The position numbers and the translations under genes are program-made. A stretch of DNA of 5,463 nucleotides from Phenylobacterium sp. (GTDB lineage Bacteria > Pseudomonadota > Alphaproteobacteria > Caulobacterales > Caulobacteraceae). The stretch is from NCBI GenBank assembly GCA_028291285.1, contig JAQGIJ010000601.1, positions 1-5,463 on the forward strand, given 5' to 3'. The notes under the pieces are model-generated. The model saw only the letters and a program-made list of their open reading frames with translations, made no database searches and was not told the origin of the DNA. Positions 1 to 5,463 of the stretch are shown here, piece by piece (the first letter of the stretch is position 1; every line of letters starts with the position of its first letter).

Positions 1-298
1 GCACGTTGTTGGTGTTGTCCGGCCCGCTGGTGATGTGCAGGAAGAAGACCAGGTGGATGCCCATCTGCGCCACGGCGAGGGTGACCAGGGCGGCCGGGAT
101 CGCCGGGCCCCACACCAGGTGGCTCCCGGCCACGTAGAAGGAAGCCGCGGTGAGGCCCGCTGCCAGGACCAGGCCGATGACATAGCCGCTGACGCCATCG
201 GCCAGCGCGCCTTCCTCGAGGCGCTCCTCGCCCGGCGCGAGGTCGTCACGGTCGGGACCTCGGAGGTCTTCGGAAACGGTGTCGTCGGTCGGGCTCAT
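1..298 (-). CDS. cyoD: Cytochrome bo3 ubiquinol oxidase subunit IV, CyoD (partial, C-terminus off the left edge)
   Basis: Small inner-membrane subunit of the bo3 quinol oxidase, thought to help assemble or stabilise the CuB/haem site of subunit I. It starts at the ATG at 298, and 99 codons are visible with no stop before the edge; E. coli CyoD is 109 residues, so only the last membrane helix is probably missing. A polar, acidic N-terminus (residues 1-34) precedes helix 1 (about 39-57) and helix 2 (about 66-88). The second helix ends in HLVFFLHITSGPDNTNN, which matches the E. coli HLVCFLHMNTKSDEGWN region and is close to alphaproteobacterial CyoD. A GGAG ribosome site at 306-309 lies 7 nt before the start, inside the cyoC end. 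The ATG overlaps the cyoC TGA (ATGA, 295-298), so translation is probably coupled. The N-terminus is longer than in E. coli. Confidence 0.93.
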   Translation of the reverse strand, partial: MSPTDDTVSEDLRGPDRDDLAPGEERLEEGALADGVSGYVIGLVLAAGLTAASFYVAGSHLVWGPAIPAALVTLAVAQMGIHLVFFLHITSGPDNTNNV

Positions 299-981
299 GC
301 GCCGGCTCCGAGCATGTAAACGACGGTGAAGAGGGCGACCCAGATGATGTCCAGCGTGTGCCAGAACAGATTGAAGCACAGCATCCGGCGCTGGATCGTG
401 GGGCGGAAGCCCTTGACGCGGATCTGCGCCATCATGGTGCCGAGCCATAAGAGGCCCGCCGTCACGTGCACGCCGTGGCAGCCCACCACCGCGAAGAAGG
501 ACGACAGGAAGGCGCTGCGCTGCGGCCCGGCGCCCATCTGGATCAGGTTGGCGAACTCCGTCACCTCGAGCGCGAGGAAGGCCAGGCCCAGCAGGCCGGT
601 GACCAACAGCCAGACCTCGGTCCAGAGCATGTTGCGCCTCTGGGCGGCGACGGCCGAGAGCCCGCAGGCGAAGCTCGAGGCCAGCAGCAGGCTGGTCTCC
701 GCCGCCACCCGCCAGGCCTCGAAGATCTGCCGCCCCGTCGGCCCGTCCGCCGTCGACTGGTTCAGCACGGCGTAGGCGGCGAAGAAGGCCGAGAACATGA
801 CGATGTCGGAGAGCAGGAACAGCCAGAAACCGTAGGCGACGATGATCCGCTTCGACGCCGGCCCGCCCTCGCCATGGCCGGTCGCCACCCCGTGCTCGTG
901 CGCGCGGTGGCCCAGACGGTGCGGGTCGCTGGGCCGCGGCCGTGGGGCGGGCGCCTCGGGACGGGCGGCGACGTCGCTCAT
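295..981 (-). CDS. cyoC: Cytochrome bo3 ubiquinol oxidase subunit III, CyoC
   Basis: Haem-copper oxidase subunit III family, 228 residues (E. coli CyoC 204). It packs against subunit I in the inner membrane, carries no redox centre and is needed for a stable complex. Residues 1-44 form a Pro/Arg- and His-rich cytoplasmic tail (His at 21, 25, 28, 30, 36), longer than in E. coli, although E. coli also has a His-rich start. Five hydrophobic helices follow (about 47-72, 93-113, 120-143, 156-184, 204-225). Recognisable stretches are [33 protein letters not shown], the glutamate-containing LALEVTEF (136-143), [20 protein letters not shown] and [10 protein letters not shown]. The frame stays open upstream to 1518 inside cyoB, but the ATG at 981 gives the family-like length and overlaps the cyoB TGA as ATGA (978-981). 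The upstream sequence is only a weak ribosome site, consistent with coupling to cyoB. Confidence 0.97.
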   Translation of the reverse strand: MSDVAARPEAPAPRPRPSDPHRLGHRAHEHGVATGHGEGGPASKRIIVAYGFWLFLLSDIVMFSAFFAAYAVLNQSTADGPTGRQIFEAWRVAAETSLLLASSFACGLSAVAAQRRNMLWTEVWLLVTGLLGLAFLALEVTEFANLIQMGAGPQRSAFLSSFFAVVGCHGVHVTAGLLWLGTMMAQIRVKGFRPTIQRRMLCFNLFWHTLDIIWVALFTVVYMLGAGA

Positions 982-2984
982 GCCGGCCGCCCGCCCTGCT
1001 CGGCGATCCAGTCCATCCGCGCCTGGCGCCGCGCCCGGTCGATGCGCGCGACCTCCTCGGCGGGAATCTCGTACTCGTCGATGTCGCGCCAGGCGAAAAC
1101 CACGAAGGTCGCGTAGGCGCCGACCAGGCCCAGAATCAGCATCCACCAGATGTGCCAGATGAGGGCGAAGCCCATCACTGTGGCGAAGAAGGCGGTGACG
1201 AAGCCGGTGGGTGAATTGCGGGGCATCTCGATCGCCTTGTACTGCGGCTCCGGCGCCAGCTGCTGGGCGTCCAGCGCGGCCTGCTTGATCCCCCAGTAGG
1301 CCTCCTCCCCGTGCACGTCGGGCAGGACGGCGAAGTTGAACGGCGGCGGCGGCGATGCGGTCGCCCATTCCAGCGAGCGGCCGTCCCAGGGATCGCCGGT
1401 GACGTCGCGCAGCGCCTCGCGGTCGCGGATCGAGACCACTAGCTGGATCACCTGGGCGATCAGGCCGAGTGTCAGGATCACCACGCCAAAGGCTGCGAGG
1501 TAGAGCCAGGGCCGCCACTCGGGGATGTCGATTTTCTGCAGCCGCCGCGTCATGCCCAGCAGGCCCAGGATGTAGAGCGGCGCGAAGGTCACCCAGAAGC
1601 CCAGGAAGGCGAACCAGAAGGCGGCCTTGCCCCAGCCCTCGTGCAGGCGGAAGCCGAAGGCCTTGGGGAACCAGTACACGAACCCGGCGAAGGATCCGAA
1701 CAGCACCCCTCCGATGATCACGTTGTGGAAGTGCGCCACCAGGAACATGGAGTTGTGCAGCAGGAAGTCGGACGGCGGGACCGACAGCAGCACGCCTGTC
1801 ATGCCGCCGATCACGAAGGTGAAGATGAAGGCCAGCGCCCAGAGCATGGGGGTCTCGAACCGGATCCGACCGCCGTACATTGTGAAGATCCAGTTGTAGA
1901 CCTTAACTCCGGTGCCCACGGCGATGATGGTGGTCGCGATGCCGAAGGTGGCGTTGACGTCGCCGCCCGCGCCCATGGTGAAGAAGTGGTGCAGCCAGAC
2001 CGTGAAGCTGACGATGCAGATGAAGAGGGTCGCCGCGACCATCGAGCGGTAGCCGAACAGCGGCTTGGACGAGAAGGTCGAGAACACCTCCGAGAAGACG
2101 CCGAAGGCGGGCAGCACCAGGATGTAGACCTCCGGGTGGCCCCAGGCCCAGATCAGATTCACGAACATCATCATGTTGCCGCCGGCTTCGTTCGTGAAGA
2201 AGTGGAAGCCGAGGTAGCGATCCAGCGTCAGCATGGCGAGCGTCGCCGTGAGCACCGGAAAGGCGGCGATGATCAGCAGGCAGGAGCCCAGTGCGGTCCA
2301 GCAGAACATCGGCATGCGCATGTAGCTCATGCCCGGCGCACGCACCTTCAGGATGGTGGTGACGAGATTTATCCCGGTGATCAGCGTCCCCACCCCGGAG
2401 ATCTGCACCGCCCATAGATAGTAGTCGACGCCGACCCCCGGCGAATAGCTGGTCTCGCTGAGCGGCGCGAAGGGCAGCCAGCCGGTGCGCGCGAACTCGC
2501 CCACCACCAGCGAGATATTGACCAGCAGCGCTCCCGTCGCCGAGAGCCAGAAGCCCACCGAGTTGAAGGTCGGGAAGGCTACGTCGCGCACGCCCAGCTG
2601 CAGCGGCACGACGAAGTTCATCAGCCCGATGACCAGCGGCATGGCCGCGAAGAAGATCATCAGCGTCCCGTGGGCCGAGAAGATCTGGTTGTAGTGCTCC
2701 GGCGGCAGGTAGCCGGGAGCGTTGATGGCGATGGCCTGCTGCGAGCGCATCATCATCGCGTCGATGAAGCCGCGGACCAGCATCACCAGGCCCAGCAGCA
2801 TGTACATCACGCCGATCCGCTTGTGGTCGACGCTGGTGATCCACTCGTTCCAGAGATACGGCAAATAGCCCTTGACCACGATCCAGCCCAGCACCCCCAG
2901 GATCGCGAGGACGACGATCGCCCCGGCGATCAGCGGGATCGGCTGGTCGAAGGGAATCGCCGACCAGGTGAGCTTGCCAAGCAT
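978..2984 (-). CDS. cyoB: Cytochrome bo3 ubiquinol oxidase subunit I, CyoB
   Basis: Catalytic subunit: oxidises ubiquinol, passes electrons through the low-spin haem to the haem/CuB centre, reduces O2 to water and pumps protons across the inner membrane. It has 668 residues (E. coli 663) and co-linear motifs throughout. The quinol-site set is R71, D75, H97 and Q100; H105 is a low-spin haem ligand. The D-channel has N123, D134, N141 and E285. CuB ligands are H283 (cross-linked Tyr Y287), H332 and H333; the K-channel has K361. H418 and H420 are the haem ligands near the centre, and R480/R481 lie by the haem propionates. Most of these are offset by one from E. coli numbering. The C-terminal stretch after about 520 ([21 protein letters not shown]) is also typical. 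The ATG at 2984 has AAGGAG nine nt upstream, formed by the last codons of cyoA. Its stop overlaps the cyoC start. No key residue is missing, so this looks fully functional. Confidence 0.98.
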   Translation of the reverse strand: MLGKLTWSAIPFDQPIPLIAGAIVVLAILGVLGWIVVKGYLPYLWNEWITSVDHKRIGVMYMLLGLVMLVRGFIDAMMMRSQQAIAINAPGYLPPEHYNQIFSAHGTLMIFFAAMPLVIGLMNFVVPLQLGVRDVAFPTFNSVGFWLSATGALLVNISLVVGEFARTGWLPFAPLSETSYSPGVGVDYYLWAVQISGVGTLITGINLVTTILKVRAPGMSYMRMPMFCWTALGSCLLIIAAFPVLTATLAMLTLDRYLGFHFFTNEAGGNMMMFVNLIWAWGHPEVYILVLPAFGVFSEVFSTFSSKPLFGYRSMVAATLFICIVSFTVWLHHFFTMGAGGDVNATFGIATTIIAVGTGVKVYNWIFTMYGGRIRFETPMLWALAFIFTFVIGGMTGVLLSVPPSDFLLHNSMFLVAHFHNVIIGGVLFGSFAGFVYWFPKAFGFRLHEGWGKAAFWFAFLGFWVTFAPLYILGLLGMTRRLQKIDIPEWRPWLYLAAFGVVILTLGLIAQVIQLVVSIRDREALRDVTGDPWDGRSLEWATASPPPPFNFAVLPDVHGEEAYWGIKQAALDAQQLAPEPQYKAIEMPRNSPTGFVTAFFATVMGFALIWHIWWMLILGLVGAYATFVVFAWRDIDEYEIPAEEVARIDRARRQARMDWIAEQGGRPA

Positions 2985-2987
2985 CCC

Positions 2988-3938
2988 TCAGCTCTCCTTC
3001 GGTGCGCTGCGCGGCGAGACGCCGGCCCCGCCGCGGCCGTTGCTGGGCCCCGACGCCGGCGGCACCTTCTGCGCCGCGATCGCCTGGAAGAGGTCCGGCT
3101 GCACCGCGCGGTAGGTGAAGGGCGCCACGTTCTGGCTCTGCTTGGCGAGCTGGCCGTAGGTCTGCAGGTCCAGCGCCGGGCCGCCGCCCGCGCGGGCCTG
3201 CGCGATCCAGGCGGCGTAGTCGGCGGCGGGCACGCTCCTGAGCTGGAAGTGCATGTCGGCGAAGCCGTCGCCGCTGAACATGGCGGAGCGGCCGTAGTAG
3301 GCGCCCGGATGGTCGGCCTGCAGGTGCAGGTCCGTCACCATGCCGTTCATGGCGTAGATCATGCTGCCCAGCTGCGGGACGAAGAAGGCGTTCATCACGC
3401 TCGCCGAGGTGATCCGGAACCGCACCGGCGTCCCGGCCGGCACGACCACCTGGTTGACGCTCGCCACCCCCTCGCGCGGATAGATGAACAGCCACTTCCA
3501 GTCGAGCGAGACGACGTCGATCTCCACCGGCTGAACCCCGGGCGGCGCCTTCAGCGGCCGGCCCGGATCGAGCTCGTGGGCGCTCACCCAGATCATTCCG
3601 CCTAGGAACAGGATCACCAGAAGCGGGATCGCCCAGACGATCAGCTCGATGCGGCCGGAGTAGGTCCACTCCGGCTGGTAGCGGGCGCGGGTGTTGGAGG
3701 CGCGGAACCACCAGGCGAAGGCGAAGCCCGCCAGGAGGGTCGGGATCACGATCGCCAGCATGATCGCCAGGGCGTCGATGGTGATGGTCTTCTCGTTGGC
3801 CCCGACGGGACCTTGCGGGTCGAGCACACCGCCCGAGCACGCCGCGAGCAGCAGCGTGGCCACCGCAAGCGCGCCGGCGCCCCGGGTGGCTCCGCGCAGC
3901 GCTACTCCGCGCCGTGGTCCGTCGTCGTCTACGTCCAC
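2988..3938 (-). CDS. cyoA: Cytochrome bo3 ubiquinol oxidase subunit II, CyoA (lipoprotein)
   Basis: Subunit II of the quinol oxidase, anchored in the inner membrane with a periplasmic cupredoxin domain. From the GTG at 3938 it is 316 residues. A signal peptide with lipobox LAAC (31-34) predicts lipid-modified Cys34, followed by GVLDPQGPVG as in E. coli (ALLDPKGQIG). Two membrane helices lie at about 53-76 and 98-118. The cupredoxin domain (about 137-232) contains VVSLDWKWLFIYP and SASVMNAFFVPQLGSMIYAMNGM. In GRSAMFSGDGFADMHF (216-231) the CuA cysteines are replaced by Ser218 and Ser222, and the His by Phe226, which marks a quinol oxidase. The COX-arm segment is near 271-288, then a Gly/Pro/Ser-rich tail. 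The GTG was chosen because GGAGGG (3948-3953) sits 9 nt upstream; the frame continues to a TTG at 4001 with no obvious ribosome site. The stop is 3 nt before cyoB. The acidic DVDDD start before the signal is unusual, so the exact start is less certain than the gene. Confidence 0.95.
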   Translation of the reverse strand: MDVDDDGPRRGVALRGATRGAGALAVATLLLAACSGGVLDPQGPVGANEKTITIDALAIMLAIVIPTLLAGFAFAWWFRASNTRARYQPEWTYSGRIELIVWAIPLLVILFLGGMIWVSAHELDPGRPLKAPPGVQPVEIDVVSLDWKWLFIYPREGVASVNQVVVPAGTPVRFRITSASVMNAFFVPQLGSMIYAMNGMVTDLHLQADHPGAYYGRSAMFSGDGFADMHFQLRSVPAADYAAWIAQARAGGGPALDLQTYGQLAKQSQNVAPFTYRAVQPDLFQAIAAQKVPPASGPSNGRGGAGVSPRSAPKES

Positions 3939-4124
3939 TGCTGAACGCCCTCCGACCGAGACACATCGATGCGCCCCGAGCCGCCTCGGCGAGGGCTCCA
4001 AAGCCTAGACCCGCGCCCGCGGCGGCGCCTTCACATTTCGTAACCCCGGGCGGACGCCCGACGCTTCCGCGGCGGAACCAGCGCGCGGGTTTGCGGATTT
4101 GCCGTCGCAAGCCGGGAGACCAGC
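3939..4124. promoter_or_regulatory. Divergent intergenic region between cyoA and tspO
   Basis: These 186 bases separate two divergently oriented starts, so promoters for the cyo operon (leftward) and tspO (rightward) are expected here, but I cannot name convincing -35/-10 pairs. Short symmetrical elements are visible: a perfect 6-bp inverted repeat CGGGCG-GA-CGCCCG at 4047-4060, TTCCGC-G-GCGGAA at 4065-4077, and TTGCG...CGCAA at 4091-4095/4106-4110. The last overlaps two near-identical heptamers (TTTGCGG at 4090-4096, TTTGCCG at 4098-4104). Any of these could be an operator; in such GC-rich DNA some will be chance. No FNR/FixK box (TTGAT-N4-ATCAA) was found. Confidence 0.5.
3948..3953 (-). 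promoter_or_regulatory. Ribosome binding site deciding the cyoA start
   Basis: On the minus strand this reads GGAGGG, a near-perfect match to the anti-Shine-Dalgarno core, and lies 9 nt before the GTG at 3936-3938. It supports that GTG over the TTG at 3999-4001, which would add 21 residues (EPSPRRLGAHRC...) ahead of the lipoprotein signal peptide. Confidence 0.7.
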
Positions 4125-4679
4125 ATGCCATCACGTGTGCGCGGGGCGCTCGACAGCCTCGCCAACAGCCGCGGTCGCTCCACCGAGCACCTGCTGATCG
4201 GCCTGGGCGTCACCACCGCCGCCGTGCTGGGCTCGGCGATCGTCGCCCGACGGAACGCGCCCACGGCGGACAATCCCGAAGTCTATTCGGACTATCAGGC
4301 GCTGGAGCAGCCCGGCTTCAAGCCGCCGCGGCCGGTCTTCGCGCTCGTCTGGCCGCCGCTGTTCCTGGTGCTCACCCTATCCGGCCTCAGGATCTGGAAT
4401 GCGCCGAAGAGCGCGGCGCGGACCCAGGCGCTGGCCCTGTGGGGCATGGTGCAGGCGCTGAACGCACTGTGGATGGCGCTCGGCCCGCGTCGGCTTGGCG
4501 GCCAGCTCGCCACCGCCGTCACCTCGCTGGGGACCTCGGTCGCCTACGTCTGGCGCGCCCGCCGGGTCGACCCGCCGGCCGCGAGGATGGTCGCCCCCTA
4601 CGTCGGCTGGATCGGCTTCGCCGGCGCCCTCACCGAGGAGCTCTGGCGCAACAACGTGCACAGGCCGACGATCCACTAG
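4125..4679 (+). CDS. tspO: TspO/MBR (tryptophan-rich sensory / translocator) family membrane protein
   Basis: Integral membrane protein of the TspO/peripheral benzodiazepine receptor family, whose members bind porphyrins and related ligands and act in tetrapyrrole handling or stress and oxygen signalling; the substrate here is unknown. It has 184 residues, against about 160 in typical bacterial members. A polar, basic start (1-20) is followed by five helices at about 22-41, 70-91, 101-119, 127-144 and 155-175. The hallmark is QPGFKPPRPVFALVWPPLF (62-80), matching the family P-x-F-x-P-P-x-x-V-F-x-x-V-W-P-x-L-(Y/F) motif. The last helix APYVGWIGFAGALTEELW matches the usual vPY-x-W-x-x-F-A pattern, but the Asn that usually follows the ALN position is Thr170. 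About 28 residues lie between helices 1 and 2, more than usual. The ATG at 4125 has GGGAGA at 4114-4119, 5 nt upstream. It is divergent from cyoA and convergent with the next gene. The family call is firm; the gene symbol is by family only. Confidence 0.87.
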   Translation: MPSRVRGALDSLANSRGRSTEHLLIGLGVTTAAVLGSAIVARRNAPTADNPEVYSDYQALEQPGFKPPRPVFALVWPPLFLVLTLSGLRIWNAPKSAARTQALALWGMVQALNALWMALGPRRLGGQLATAVTSLGTSVAYVWRARRVDPPAARMVAPYVGWIGFAGALTEELWRNNVHRPTIH

Positions 4680-4709
4680 CCCTCGCCCGACGCTCCGTGG
4701 GGCGAGGGC
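4679..4709. terminator. Candidate bidirectional terminator hairpin after tspO
   Basis: A perfect 10-bp GC-rich stem, GCCCTCGCCC (4679-4688) with GGGCGAGGGC (4700-4709), encloses an 11-nt loop. It begins on the last base of the tspO stop codon and lies between two convergent genes. Neither strand has a real T-tract after the stem, so it is not a textbook intrinsic terminator; it may work with Rho or serve as a 3'-end stabilising structure. Confidence 0.6.
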
Positions 4710-4724
4710 ATTGATCAATGCCCT
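4705..4724. repeat. Perfect 20-bp palindrome interlocked with the terminator stem
   Basis: The sequence AGGGCATTGATCAATGCCCT is its own reverse complement, with TTGATCAA at the core. Its left arm reuses bases 4705-4709 of the neighbouring 10-bp stem, so the two hairpins cannot both form fully. It covers the stop codon (TGA, 4715-4717) and last codons of the minus-strand small membrane gene. It could be a 3'-end structure or a protein-binding site; no function can be read from the sequence. Confidence 0.6.
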
Positions 4725-4960
4725 TCGGGGTCGATGCGGTCGTCGTAGCCGTGGTTGGCGGAATAGAAGGCCAGCCACATGAGCAGGCCCGCCAGGGCGG
4801 CGACCACCAGGCAGCCGCCCACCACATAGGGCCAGATGGGCCCCAGGCTGCGCCAGCCGCCGCCCAGCTTGGAGCCTTCGAAGAAGGCCCAGCCGGCGAA
4901 CACGGCGAAGGCGGCGAGTCCGAAAAAGGTCAGGCCCAGGACGATGGCGTGCTTGCGCAT
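4715..4960 (-). CDS. Small two-helix membrane protein of unknown function
   Basis: I do not recognise this 81-residue protein. Residues 1-4 (MRKH) are basic. Two strong hydrophobic segments lie at about 5-27 (IVLGLTFFGLAAFAVFAGWAFF) and 42-67 (IWPYVVGGCLVVAALAGLLMWLAF), joined by a Gly-rich loop EGSKLGGGWRSLGP. The polar acidic tail SANHGYDDRIDPEGH probably lies on the same side as the N-terminus, most likely the cytoplasm. Tryptophans sit at both membrane edges, as in real membrane proteins, and codon use resembles the neighbours, so it is probably a true gene. The ATG at 4960 has no strong ribosome site (only GGA/GAAG-like bases within 20 nt). It follows the aldolase gene in the same direction after 98 nt and is convergent with tspO. 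There is no signal for a link to the oxidase. Confidence 0.7.
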   Translation of the reverse strand: MRKHAIVLGLTFFGLAAFAVFAGWAFFEGSKLGGGWRSLGPIWPYVVGGCLVVAALAGLLMWLAFYSANHGYDDRIDPEGH

Positions 4961-5058
4961 GGCCGAACTTCAATCCGGCAGCCGTAGCAGAGGTTCCGGA
5001 GAATTCGCTTTACAGGCGAATAGGTCGTCGAGTCAGAGCCGCGCCTTGCGTGCGCCGC
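4961..5058 (-). promoter_or_regulatory. Intergenic region between the aldolase gene and the small membrane gene, weak promoter candidate
   Basis: On the minus strand CTGACT and TGTAAA lie 16 nt apart (about 5009-5036), each matching four of six bases of the sigma-70 consensus, and could drive the small membrane gene. The TGTAAA overlaps the loop of an inverted repeat ATTCGC/GCGAAT (5003-5008 and 5016-5021, 7-nt loop) that could instead be a 3' structure of the aldolase transcript. There is no T-tract. Both readings are weak. Confidence 0.25.
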
Positions 5059-5463
5059 CTACTCCGCCGCCTGGCGGGTGATGCCGATTTTCGGGGCGAG
5101 TTCGCCGGCGGCGTAGCGCTTGGCCATGGCCGACATCGGCAGGGGCTTGATCTTCGCGGCCTGGCCCGCGGCGCCGAACTCTTCCAGGCGCTGGCGGCAG
5201 ACCGCGCGCATGGCCTCCATCGCCGGCTTGAGGTACTTGCGCGGGTCGAACTCGGAGGGGGTCTCGGCGAACACCTTGCGGATGGCGCCGGTCATGGCCA
5301 TCCGGTTGTCGGTGTCGATGTTGATCTTGCGCACGCCGTGCTTGATGCCGCGCTGGATCTCTTCCACCGGCACGCCCCAGGTCTGGGGCATCTCGCCGCC
5401 GTACTTGTTGATCACGTCCTGCAGGTCCTGCGGCACCGAGGAGGAGCCGTGCATCACCAGGTG
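5059..5463 (-). CDS. fba: Class II fructose-bisphosphate aldolase (partial, C-terminal 134 residues)
   Basis: Zinc-dependent cytoplasmic enzyme that reversibly splits fructose-1,6-bisphosphate into dihydroxyacetone phosphate and glyceraldehyde-3-phosphate in glycolysis, gluconeogenesis and the Calvin cycle. Only the C-terminal part is here, entering at the right edge and ending in TAG at 5059-5061. The visible start [16 protein letters not shown] carries the zinc-ligand His (residue 5 of the fragment) and the phosphate-binding Gly-Ser motif. [20 protein letters not shown] (46-65) holds the NIDTD substrate-binding motif. [16 protein letters not shown] and [23 protein letters not shown] are characteristic of the long 'Calvin cycle subtype' (CbbA/Fba, about 345-360 residues). 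That name does not itself mean the organism fixes CO2, since many heterotrophs use this form. No damage is visible. A cbbA versus fba name cannot be decided from this fragment. Confidence 0.95.
   Translation of the reverse strand, partial: HLVMHGSSSVPQDLQDVINKYGGEMPQTWGVPVEEIQRGIKHGVRKINIDTDNRMAMTGAIRKVFAETPSEFDPRKYLKPAMEAMRAVCRQRLEEFGAAGQAAKIKPLPMSAMAKRYAAGELAPKIGITRQAAE

Noticed and set aside
982..1518. An upstream extension of cyoC to 1518
   Set aside because: The extra 179 codons are an out-of-frame reading of cyoB; the ATG at 981 gives the family length and the ATGA overlap.
466..2417. Long plus-strand open frames opposite cyoB and cyoC (for example 466-1116 and 1641-2417)
   Set aside because: They are antisense to conserved codons, with low-complexity His/Arg/Gly/Glu-rich translations and no recognisable domain.
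2988..3938. Subunit II as a cytochrome c oxidase CuA protein
   Set aside because: The CuA Cys-x3-Cys and His ligands are replaced by Ser218, Ser222 and Phe226, and the operon is cyo-type with a ubiquinol-site signature in subunit I.
1903..4134. A very long (about 740-codon) open frame on the minus strand across cyoA and cyoB
   Set aside because: It is out of frame with two clearly recognised genes, is extremely Arg/Gly/Ala/Asp-rich, and is the usual third-position artefact of GC-rich DNA.
4711..4720. TTGATCAA core as an FNR/FixK binding site
   Set aside because: FNR-type sites need a four-base spacer (TTGAT-N4-ATCAA). Here the half-sites abut and lie at gene 3' ends, far from any start.
4630..5081. 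Plus- and minus-strand alternative frames around the small membrane gene (4718-4987, 4836-5081, 4630-4827)
   Set aside because: They have no domain-like composition, whereas the 4715-4960 frame has clean membrane helices; only one frame is likely to be real.
1..5463. Mobile elements, CRISPR arrays, tRNA/rRNA genes or a defence-type system
   Set aside because: I saw no transposase, spaced direct repeats, tRNA-like folds or abrupt composition change; the window is a core metabolic region.

Overview
The window is GC-rich, gene-dense bacterial chromosome. High GC, codon use rich in third-position G/C, and the character of the proteins (alphaproteobacterial-looking CyoD, a Calvin-type class II aldolase, a TspO/MBR protein) suggest an alphaproteobacterium, possibly of the Caulobacterales (Caulobacter/Phenylobacterium-like). 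The taxon is an inference from recognised protein style, not from a marker gene.

Layout. Positions 1-3938, minus strand: the cytochrome bo3-type ubiquinol oxidase operon cyoABCD, transcribed right to left. cyoA (GTG start at 3938) is followed after 3 nt by cyoB. cyoB overlaps cyoC by ATGA, cyoC overlaps cyoD by ATGA, and cyoD runs off the left edge. Positions 3939-4124: a divergent intergenic region with short inverted repeats, expected to hold the cyo and tspO promoters. Positions 4125-4679, plus strand: a TspO/MBR-family membrane protein with an N-terminal extension. Positions 4679-4724: a 10-bp hairpin interlocked with a 20-bp palindrome between convergent genes. Positions 4715-4960, minus strand: an unrecognised 81-residue protein with two membrane segments. 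Positions 5059-5463, minus strand: the C-terminal 134 residues of a class II fructose-bisphosphate aldolase, entering from the right edge.

How they work together. CyoA-D form one inner-membrane complex that oxidises ubiquinol and reduces O2 to water while pumping protons. All ubiquinol-site, haem, CuB and proton-channel residues I looked for in CyoB are present, and CyoA lacks the CuA ligands, so this is a quinol oxidase and not a cytochrome c oxidase. TspO-family proteins bind porphyrins and haem-related ligands and are linked in some alphaproteobacteria to oxygen-dependent regulation, so its divergent placement beside a haem-copper oxidase is suggestive but unproven. The aldolase is central carbon metabolism and probably an unrelated neighbouring unit.

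I see no mobile element, CRISPR array, rRNA or tRNA, and no convincing novel multi-gene system. The more unusual points are the interlocked palindromes at the tspO 3' end, the cyoA start, the tspO/cyoA divergent pairing and the orphan small membrane protein.
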